A stretch of DNA of 19,032 nucleotides, taken from DATMQA01 sp035566895. GTDB taxonomy: Bacteria > Verrucomicrobiota > Verrucomicrobiia > Limisphaerales > UBA8199. The stretch spans positions 1 to 19,032 of the forward strand of contig DATMQA010000033.1 of the NCBI GenBank assembly GCA_035566895.1. Direction: 5' to 3'. The position numbers were made by a program, and so were the translations under genes. The notes under the pieces are model-generated. The model had not been told where the DNA came from and ran no database searches. It worked only from the letters and a program-made list of their open reading frames with translations. Shown one piece after another: positions 14,129 through 19,032 of this stretch (the stretch's first letter is position 1; the number at the start of each line of letters is the position of its first letter).

Positions 14129-14211
14129 GTTCCAGCTCGGTTCGCCGCCATCGTGGAACAGCGCTGGCCAGCACGTCAAGCACGAATCCCAACGCGCCGA
14201 GTCCATGACTG

Positions 14212-14250
14212 CTGATTACTGATTACTGATCACTGATTACTGATTACTGA
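14212..14250. repeat. Heptamer array (CTGATTA)n upstream of LysR and HNH genes
   Basis: Five consecutive 7-base units run from 14212 to 14246: CTGATTA twice, CTGATCA, CTGATTA twice. A partial CTGA follows. The array lies between the divergent LysR and HNH genes, 23 bases left of the HNH promoter -35 box. It shares period but not sequence with the arrays at 16810 and 17511. Confidence 0.85.
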
Positions 14251-14272
14251 CTCTCAACCTAATCCGCCTGCG

Positions 14273-14301
14273 TTGACAGGTTAGACGGTTTTGTGTAGTA
14301 T
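14273..14301 (+). promoter_or_regulatory. Near-consensus sigma-70 promoter of the HNH gene
   Basis: TTGACA (14273-14278), 17-base spacer, TAGTAT (14296-14301). The ATG at 14322 lies 20 bases after the -10 box, leaving a leader of only about 14 bases with no Shine-Dalgarno. It is the best promoter match in the window. Confidence 0.72.
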
Positions 14302-14321
14302 TGCCGCAAGTTGAATCGCGT

Positions 14322-14942
14322 ATGCATTCGCTGCTCAACCAACATGTGCTGGTGCTCAACCGCCTTTGGCAGGCGGTCAATGTCTGTACCGCTCGCCGCG
14401 CCCTGACGCTCCTGTTTCAGGGCCACGCCCAGGCTGTGCTCAATCGCAGCGACGGCTCCTTTCAAACCTTCGATTTCTCCGAGTGGCAGGACCTGTCCCA
14501 GCAGGAACCCCACCCGGAATCCGTCCGCACCGTCACCTTCCGCATCCGCCTGCCTCGGGTCATCCTCTTGCTGGTCTATGATCATATGCCCAAGAAAGAG
14601 GTCAAATTTACGCGCCACAACATCTTCGAGCGCGACAAAAATACCTGCCAGTATTGCGGCAACACCTGCGACCGCAAGGACCTGAACCTCGACCACGTCA
14701 TCCCGCGCGACCGCGGCGGCCCGACCACCTGGGAAAACATCGTCTGCTCCTGTATCGAGTGCAATACGCTCAAAGCCAATCGCACGCCGCAGGAGGCCGG
14801 CATGCACCTGATCCGCAAACCCAAGCGGCCCAAGTGGCGCCCGTTCGTCCAGATCAACTTCAGCCTGCACCAGCACGATAGCTGGAAGCACTTCATCGAC
14901 CTCGCCTACTGGAACGTCGAATTGGGCGAGGACGTGCAGTAG
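14322..14942 (+). CDS. HNH endonuclease family protein
   Basis: This 206-residue protein has an N-terminal region of about 95 residues found in stand-alone bacterial HNH proteins (NQHVLVLNRLWQAVNVCTARRAL...). A zinc-supported HNH domain follows: C109-Q-Y-C112, D124-H125-V-I-P-R-D-R-G-G, W-E-N139, and C144-I-E-C147-N. The His/Asn/zinc-ligand pattern is intact, so it may cut nucleic acid using a divalent metal. The C-terminal KPKRPKWRPFVQINFSLH is basic and may contact DNA. Members of this family occur widely without an associated methylase or phage, and their role is not known. The start at 14322 follows the strong promoter; a longer TTG start at 14301 would overlap the -10 box and is rejected. 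No methyltransferase or specificity gene is nearby, so restriction-modification is not supported. Confidence 0.9.
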   Translation: MHSLLNQHVLVLNRLWQAVNVCTARRALTLLFQGHAQAVLNRSDGSFQTFDFSEWQDLSQQEPHPESVRTVTFRIRLPRVILLLVYDHMPKKEVKFTRHNIFERDKNTCQYCGNTCDRKDLNLDHVIPRDRGGPTTWENIVCSCIECNTLKANRTPQEAGMHLIRKPKRPKWRPFVQINFSLHQHDSWKHFIDLAYWNVELGEDVQ

Positions 14943-15118
14943 GCTCAGCCACAAAGATTACAAAGGAAATTGTTTCGCTTTGTAACTACAACCATGCAAC
15001 TTGCTCGCTGGCCGCGAAGAGATTTCCAGCCCCCTTTTCCTCATTTAACTTACTTAACTCTTTTAACCCATTTAACTCTTCGGTTGCGGCTCCGCTGCTC
15101 TGTGCTCTTTGGTGGCAA
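14943..15118. repeat. Gap with GTAAC motifs and a 9-bp tandem array
   Basis: Between the convergent HNH and DUF5009 genes, 14975-14995 carries TTTGTAAC and ATGCAAC motifs like those at 7509-7528. Four 9-base units (TTAACTTAC, TTAACTCTT, TTAACCCAT, TTAACTCTT) follow at 15045-15080. No good intrinsic terminator is visible for either convergent gene. Confidence 0.7.
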
Positions 15119-16438
15119 TCAAAACCGCAGGAAAAGCTTTCGGCGATACAGGAAGTGCACGAACCAGAAGGCCAGCAGCAGCCCCACTGCCGAAATCATC
15201 ATCTCCCCGAACCCCTTGGCCACGTGGCTGTCGAAGAACGCTTTCACATCCCCGCCCGCAAATCGCCCGGCCAGCTTGTCAAAGCCGCCGCCGATGATGT
15301 TCTTGGTCAGGTAAATCGTAATCGAATTCATCCCCATCCAGACGAACGGCTGGCACCAGGCCCGCGCCTGCCACACATCCACAATCAGATAAAAAACGCC
15401 CAAAAGAATCGCGCTGTAGCCGCCCGCCACCAGCACATACGATGAAGTCCAGATTTTCTTGATCACCGGAAATTGCAAACCCCAGGCCCACCCCAGTGCT
15501 GCGCCCGCAATCCCGAAACCAATCAGGTAAACCACTTTGCGTCCGCCCGGCACGGCTTGATTCTTCAACAGCAAACCGGCGAACACCCCGAGCAGGCACG
15601 TCGCTACGGCAGGAATCGTGCTCAAATAACCTTCCGGGTCAAAAAACATGTCATACTTCTTTCCCGGGAGATACTGAAAGTCGAGATGGTCGGAGAGGTT
15701 GTGCCCCTTGCCAAAGGCGCCGGTGACGCGCCGCGTGGTCGCGTAAAACATCCTCTCGGCCGCCGCCCAGGCTGGGCTGTCCTTCACCGCCGAAGGATTA
15801 GTCTCCTCTCGAAACAGCGCGGCCGCTTGCGCATCACCGGCCTGCTCGGCCAGGCGTGCGAGATTATCCTTGGTTAACTGGATGTCCCGAATCGGCACGA
15901 AGGTCATCAAAGCCCAGTAGCTCACCAGCAGGCTCACGCAAATCGCCGCCAGCGCCCGCGGTTTGAAAAAGCAAAAAAGCAGCCCGGTAAAGAAATACGC
16001 CAGCGCAATCCGGTTCAGCACCCCCAGCAGCCGCATATCCGGCCAGGGCTTGGTGAAACCTCCCGAATAGAAAAGCCCCACCACGAACAACAAAATCCCC
16101 CGCTGGAAAACCCGCTTCAGAGCCTCCGCCCGGCCTTCGCGCTCGATCGTCCGGCTCAATGAAAAAACCGCCGAGACGCCGACCAGGAACACGAACAACG
16201 GAAAGATCAAATCGTAAAAGTGAAAACCCTCCCATTCGGCGTGTTCAAGCTGGTCGGCCAGAAACGTGGTCGGCCGGGTCTGACTCATTCGGTTGAGCGC
16301 GTACACCAGCGAATCGGCGCCGATGATCCAGAACATGTCAAAACCCCGCAGCGCATCCACCGACATCAGCCGCTGAGACGGCACGGGTGCTTCGCCGGTC
16401 TTGATTTCAGCGGGTTGATTCGATGCCGGGGCTGTCAT
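15119..16438 (-). CDS. DUF5009 / HGSNAT-like multi-pass membrane acyltransferase-family protein
   Basis: This 439-residue inner-membrane protein has roughly ten hydrophobic segments. The family motif RLMSVDALRGFDMFWIIGADSL starts near residue 23, FYDLIFPLFVFLVGVSAVFSL is near 75, and RLLGVLNRIALAYFFTGLLF is near 135. A conserved GMNSITIYLTKNIIGG lies near the C-terminus. These are hallmarks of the group related to heparan-alpha-glucosaminide N-acetyltransferase (DUF5009). In eukaryotes the relatives move acetyl groups across a membrane to glucosamine; bacterial members often accompany glycan catabolism genes, but the substrate here is unknown. A soluble insert (about residues 185-265, including LARLAEQAGDAQAAALF) lies between membrane segments. 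It follows the zinc-ribbon gene by 94 bases on the same strand. Confidence 0.88.
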   Translation of the reverse strand: MTAPASNQPAEIKTGEAPVPSQRLMSVDALRGFDMFWIIGADSLVYALNRMSQTRPTTFLADQLEHAEWEGFHFYDLIFPLFVFLVGVSAVFSLSRTIEREGRAEALKRVFQRGILLFVVGLFYSGGFTKPWPDMRLLGVLNRIALAYFFTGLLFCFFKPRALAAICVSLLVSYWALMTFVPIRDIQLTKDNLARLAEQAGDAQAAALFREETNPSAVKDSPAWAAAERMFYATTRRVTGAFGKGHNLSDHLDFQYLPGKKYDMFFDPEGYLSTIPAVATCLLGVFAGLLLKNQAVPGGRKVVYLIGFGIAGAALGWAWGLQFPVIKKIWTSSYVLVAGGYSAILLGVFYLIVDVWQARAWCQPFVWMGMNSITIYLTKNIIGGGFDKLAGRFAGGDVKAFFDSHVAKGFGEMMISAVGLLLAFWFVHFLYRRKLFLRF

Positions 16439-16532
16439 AATGGGTTGATTGGCTCAACGTGTAGGTAAACCCCAGCGCTCTTCAAGCTCAAAACAGGATG
16501 GATAACAGAGTCTCTACCCGCCGTCTGCGGTC

Positions 16533-16802
16533 TCAAAACCGCAGCCAAAACAGCACCAACGTAATGACCAGTCCTGCTGCCACCAGCCACCACCCCCAAT
16601 GGATCCCGCGCGGCACCGGAGTCTTGGAGCCAAACTCGCGTTTGACGAAATCTCCATAATCAAAATCCTCCTCCGGCAAATCCAGGCCGCTGCTCCGTGC
16701 CTCATCCGACCAACCCGTCTGCTCGTCCGACCCGCATCCCGGGCAGGCCTTGGCGTTGGGCGGAACCTCGGCGCCGCAATTCGGGCAAACGTCGGGTTTC
16801 AT
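16533..16802 (-). CDS. Small zinc-ribbon protein with C-terminal membrane helix
   Basis: This 89-residue protein starts with a zinc ribbon (MKPDVCPNCGAEVPPNAKACPGCGSDE, C6, C9, C20, C23). An acidic stretch follows (GLDLPEEDFDYGDFVKREFG), then one membrane helix at the C-terminus (WGWWLVAAGLVITLVLFWLRF). It is probably a tail-anchored protein with a cytoplasmic zinc-binding head. Such proteins are common but mostly of unknown function. A 20-nt perfect inverted repeat at 16525-16544 (CTGCGGT, 6-base loop, ACCGCAG) spans its stop codon. The heptamer array at 16810-16858 ends 7 bases before its start codon, so the array fills nearly the whole leader. Confidence 0.82.
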   Translation of the reverse strand: MKPDVCPNCGAEVPPNAKACPGCGSDEQTGWSDEARSSGLDLPEEDFDYGDFVKREFGSKTPVPRGIHWGWWLVAAGLVITLVLFWLRF

Positions 16803-16809
16803 GCGCGTT

Positions 16810-16858
16810 CACGTTTCACGTTTCACGTTTCACGTTTCACGCATCACGCGTCACGCTC
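16810..16858. repeat. Seven-unit heptamer array (CACGTTT)n filling the GNAT/zinc-ribbon gap
   Basis: Seven exact 7-base steps: CACGTTT four times, then CACGCAT, CACGCGT, CACGCTC (49 bp). It covers almost all of the 54-base gap between two minus-strand genes. Its last unit overlaps the GNAT stop codon (TGA read from 16859). Bases 16829-16849 are identical to 943-963 near the accC/kinase junction. Confidence 0.92.
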
Positions 16859-17438
16859 ACCCCACCCCCGCGTATTCCTCGTCCGTTTTCAAATCCAACC
16901 CCATCAGGATGTAATCGTGAGTAATCGACTGCATGTCTTTTACGTAATCATCCAGGCGGATGAGATTGCTGAAGCCCAGCATCGCGAACATTTTTATCGC
17001 CGCCTCCTGCTCCCCGATGAACTCCGCTTCGACCCGTTCCAGGCCCACCCCGCGCGCAATGGCCACAATCTCGCCCACCATGCCCCGCGCCAGGCCGCGC
17101 CCGCGATATCGCGGCAGCACCAGCACGCTGACGCGCCCAATGTGCCGTTTCCAGCCCCCCAGTTGCTGGTGCAACGTCGCCACTCCCACGATTCGGCTGT
17201 CCATCAGCGCCAGCAGCGGCAGGTTGCGGCCCAGGTCAATGTTCCGGCACCAATCCCGGATGACGTCCGGCTCAGTCACCCGATGTTTGATGAACATGCG
17301 CTCGGCCTCGGGCACGGCCAGGAAGAACTCGTGGAAACCGGTCTCGTCGTCTTTGCGCAACGGCCGCAGGCGGCATTTGGATTCGTCCTTGAGTTTGATG
17401 TCCTTAGGATACTTTTGCAGTTCAAATTCCAGTGACAT
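16857..17438 (-). CDS. GNAT family N-acetyltransferase
   Basis: This 193-residue cytoplasmic protein has the GNAT fold, transferring acetyl from acetyl-CoA to an amine. The acetyl-CoA pyrophosphate loop is VLPRYRGRGLARGMVGEIV (about 120-137), matching R-x-x-G-x-G/A. The preceding beta-4 strand (HIGRVSVLV), the RLRPLRKDDETGFHEFF N-terminal strand-helix and the C-terminal AIKMFAMLGFSNLIRLDDYVKD complete the fold. An extra C-terminal stretch (SITHDYILMGLDLKTDEEYAGVG) follows. The substrate is unknown. The stop codon lies inside the heptamer array leading to the zinc-ribbon gene, and a second unrelated array lies in the gap before it. Confidence 0.9.
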   Translation of the reverse strand: MSLEFELQKYPKDIKLKDESKCRLRPLRKDDETGFHEFFLAVPEAERMFIKHRVTEPDVIRDWCRNIDLGRNLPLLALMDSRIVGVATLHQQLGGWKRHIGRVSVLVLPRYRGRGLARGMVGEIVAIARGVGLERVEAEFIGEQEAAIKMFAMLGFSNLIRLDDYVKDMQSITHDYILMGLDLKTDEEYAGVG

Positions 17439-17510
17439 AGGTGTTCGGGTTAAATGTCACAGCCATTCTGAATGACCCGGGCCTCAAACGCAAGCCAGCG
17501 GCGCGACCGC

Positions 17511-17559
17511 GGACTGTGGCCCGTGGACTGTGGACCGTGGACTGCGGACCGTGGACTGC
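17511..17559. repeat. Seven-unit heptamer array (GGACTGT/GGACCGT)n
   Basis: Seven 7-base units: GGACTGT, GGCCCGT, GGACTGT, GGACCGT, GGACTGC, GGACCGT, GGACTGC (49 bp, the same unit count as 16810-16858). It starts 6 bases after the stop codon of the minus-strand gene at 17565. The units alternate between an ACT and an ACC type, so the higher-order period is 14 bases. Confidence 0.88.
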
Positions 17560-17564
17560 GGAGT

Positions 17565-18287
17565 TCAGTACCTCCGCGACGGCTCTCCTGCTACGCCGCG
17601 CTCGTTTTCCAGGAGACGCTCGTCGATGCGCGCCGGGTCCAGACTCCAGCGCGCCGCCAGCAAAGGCACCTTATCGACATTGGCCAGGATTGCGTCTGGC
17701 TGGCCGAAGAACGTTCTTTCGCTCGGCTCGAGATAATCGAAGCATTTCAACTCCAGCTCCTTTTCGGCGCTGGTCCGGGCGCCTTGTTTCCAAATCGTGC
17801 GCCCGGCCCAGGCATAGGCGCGCGTTACCCGGCCCTTGTCGGCTTTCACCCACGCATGGTGCAGGAGCACCCGGCTGGCGCTAAAAAACTGCACCTGGCC
17901 CAGCTTGCGGCTGACCCCGACGAGAAACCGGAAGCACGCATCGACATCCTCGCTGGGGTCCGGCAACCCGGAGCCCATCACCAGAATCCAACCATTGACC
18001 GGCGGCGCGATGAACAGCTTCTCTTCCAATCCGTCCATCCAGGAACACGGCTTTGGATTGTGCAGCCCCAGCGCGGTCTGGACGGCCCGCAGATTTCGGC
18101 TTTTGATCGCGAGCCAGCAGCCTGGCCGGCGATAGATGCAACTATGTTCGTAGGGGCAGCCAGGCGGCGCGTGAGAGGCCTCTGCCACGGCGGGCGTTTT
18201 GCGCCGCGTCTGGCGAATGACCGCTACAATGATGCTTGTCCCGACGCTCAACGCGATGCTGAACAACAGCAGGAGCAACATCGGCAT
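17565..18287 (-). CDS. Unrecognised membrane-anchored protein
   Basis: This 240-residue protein is not one I can name. It begins with a hydrophobic helix (MPMLLLLLFSIALSVGTSIIVAVI) followed by RQTRRK, giving an N-in or uncleaved signal-anchor topology. A Cys-bearing segment follows (C44, C50, C57 in PPGCPYEHSCIYRRPGCWLAIKSRN), then NPKPCSWMDGLEEKLFIAPPVNGWILVMGSGLPD, a helix-like stretch FRFLVGVSRKLGQVQFFSA, and AWVKADKGRVTRAYAWAGRTIWKQG. The ordered Trp/Gly-rich blocks read like a folded domain, not noise. The start is uncertain: the GTG at 18305 adds six residues, and the ATG at 18287 sits right at the hydrophobic helix. The opposite strand is open for 272 codons (17472-18290), but that is a GC-rich shadow. 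It follows the lactate permease gene on the same strand. Confidence 0.7.
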   Translation of the reverse strand: MPMLLLLLFSIALSVGTSIIVAVIRQTRRKTPAVAEASHAPPGCPYEHSCIYRRPGCWLAIKSRNLRAVQTALGLHNPKPCSWMDGLEEKLFIAPPVNGWILVMGSGLPDPSEDVDACFRFLVGVSRKLGQVQFFSASRVLLHHAWVKADKGRVTRAYAWAGRTIWKQGARTSAEKELELKCFDYLEPSERTFFGQPDAILANVDKVPLLAARWSLDPARIDERLLENERGVAGEPSRRY

Positions 18288-18370
18288 TAATTCCCAGCCA
18301 TTCACCCTGTCTCAATCTACCCATCCTTGCCCGCCGTTCAAATGGGAAGTTCACCCTCCGCGGCGGCAAA

Positions 18371-18498
18371 GGGATGGTGGATGATGCCGGCGACCGTTAA
18401 CTACGTTCACCTTTCAGAAGCACGCTAGAAGATGAAATCTGCTCGTCAAGTCACAAACTGACCCCCTGGCGCCTCCATCGTCCATCATCCACCATCCC
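18371..18498. repeat. Perfect 16-bp inverted repeat made of heptamers, beside the lactate permease stop
   Basis: Bases 18371-18386 (GGGATGGTGGATGATG) and 18483-18498 (CATCATCCACCATCCC) are perfect reverse complements 96 bases apart. The right copy is part of a heptamer run (TCCATCG, TCCATCA, TCCACCA at 18474-18494) and ends one base from the permease stop codon at 18500-18502. The 96 bases between them show no gene. Confidence 0.85.
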
Positions 18499-18499
18499 C

Positions 18500-19032
18500 T
18501 CACCGCACCACCATCCCCGTGAACGGCGCGACATACGCCTGCAGCAGCACCAGCAGCCCCATCAACACCGCCAGCGCCAGGCTGTGGAAAAACACATACC
18601 GCAGGATGCTCCCCTCGTGCCCATACCAATTCGTCGCTGTGCTCGCCACCACAATGCTCTGCGCATCGATCATCTTGCCCATCACACCCCCGGAACTGTT
18701 CGCCGCGCACATCAAAATCGGGCTCAACCCCGTCTGCTCCGCCGTGATCTTCTGCAGACTGCCGAATAGCACATTGGACGCCGTATCGGACCCGGTCAGC
18801 GCGACCCCCAGCCAGCCCAGCAACGTGCCGAAAAACGGATACAGCCCCCCTGTCCGGGCCAATGCCAGTCCGAGCGTCGCGTCCGTGCCGGAGTATTTGG
18901 TGACATTGCCCAGCGCCAGCATCGCGGCGATCGTCAGCAGCGAAAAGCGAATGCGCCAGACCGTTTCGAGCCAGGTGCGCCCCAGCTCGCGCAGGTTAAA
19001 ACCCATCGTTAAGCCGGCAACGATCGCCGCCA
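18500..19032 (-). CDS. L-lactate permease family transporter, C-terminal part (truncated by window end)
   Basis: The frame is open to the right edge, and the ATG at 19006 is internal (A-A-I-V-A-G-L-T-M reads through it), so about 370 N-terminal residues are outside the window. The visible 177 residues contain the conserved LctP-type stretch VALTGSDTASNVLFGSLQ and SPILMCAANSSGGVMGKMIDAQSIVVAS, and three to four membrane segments ending in LMGLLVLLQAYV. Family members bring L-lactate, and often glycolate, across the inner membrane with protons. The C-terminus looks complete. No lactate dehydrogenase gene is visible in the window. The stop codon abuts the heptamer inverted repeat. Confidence 0.92.
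   Translation of the reverse strand, partial: AAIVAGLTMGFNLRELGRTWLETVWRIRFSLLTIAAMLALGNVTKYSGTDATLGLALARTGGLYPFFGTLLGWLGVALTGSDTASNVLFGSLQKITAEQTGLSPILMCAANSSGGVMGKMIDAQSIVVASTATNWYGHEGSILRYVFFHSLALAVLMGLLVLLQAYVAPFTGMVVR

Noticed and set aside
14322..14942. Restriction enzyme or mobile intron endonuclease
   Set aside because: No methyltransferase, specificity subunit, intron or split host gene is visible; the HNH protein is a stand-alone family member.
14970..15314. Plus-strand ORF with LTYLTLLTHLTL repeat
   Set aside because: The peptide repeat is only the translation of the 9-bp DNA array, and the rest is antisense to the DUF5009 gene.
1903..16533. A 13-base word GCCGTCTGCGGTC near 1904 and again near 16522
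   Set aside because: Too short to stand out in a 19-kb GC-rich window and without a shared flanking structure.
16810..16858. CRISPR array
   Set aside because: Units are 7 bp and directly adjacent with no spacers; no cas gene is present.
17472..18290. Plus-strand open frame of 272 codons opposite the unknown membrane protein
   Set aside because: It begins in the heptamer array (repeating GLWPVDCGPWTADRGL is just the translated repeat) and lacks any membrane or domain pattern; the minus-strand frame has an N-terminal helix and ordered blocks.

Overview
The window looks like a piece of chromosome from a GC-rich, Gram-negative bacterium, most likely a Verrucomicrobiota member related to the Pedosphaera/Limisphaerales group. 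This is an inference from the gene families (an atypical type IV pilus secretin cluster, a LysR protein of a verrucomicrobial/planctomycete flavour, a DUF5009 acyltransferase-like protein, a short Pro/Ala-rich anchor protein). No rRNA or marker gene is present to prove it. Nearly all genes lack a clear Shine-Dalgarno sequence. There is no tRNA, rRNA, CRISPR array, transposase or prophage gene.

Layout. Positions 1-3743 hold fatty-acid synthesis genes with unrelated genes between them: the 3' part of accC (+), a degenerate Ser/Thr kinase-like protein (-), a ComF-type phosphoribosyltransferase (+) and accD (+). Positions 3744-7836 are all on the plus strand: an RRM RNA-binding protein behind a promoter and a repeat-rich leader, a Pro/Ala-rich tail-anchored protein with its own promoter, thioredoxin, a stand-alone GspF/PilC-like membrane protein whose start codon lies in a 115-nt palindrome, a class V aminotransferase and a DUF971 protein. 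Positions 7870-13032 are a minus-strand pilus/secretion cluster read as pilM, pilN, pilO, a pilP/gspC-like gene and a secretin gene, ending at a clear intrinsic terminator. A LysR regulator lies upstream of it (13244-14128). An HNH endonuclease-family gene with a near-consensus promoter runs the other way (14322-14942). The right end (15119-19032) is a minus-strand run: the C-terminal part of an L-lactate permease, an unrecognised membrane-anchored protein, a GNAT acetyltransferase, a zinc-ribbon protein and a DUF5009 membrane protein.

How genes work together. PilM, PilN, PilO and the PilP-like protein should form the inner-membrane alignment platform for the secretin. The GspF-like protein at 5255 could be the platform protein of the same or another machine, although it is not linked to the cluster and no ATPase or pilin gene is visible. 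AccC and AccD belong to acetyl-CoA carboxylase.

The most unusual feature is not a gene. Short tandem arrays with a period of 7 bp (sometimes 8-9 bp) and several unrelated unit sequences occupy many intergenic gaps. Several begin within a few bases of a stop codon. Some are arranged as inverted pairs that could fold into long hairpins: between convergent accC and the kinase gene, and after the lactate permease gene. Together with the 115-nt palindrome, they suggest an active source of short repeats targeting gene ends.
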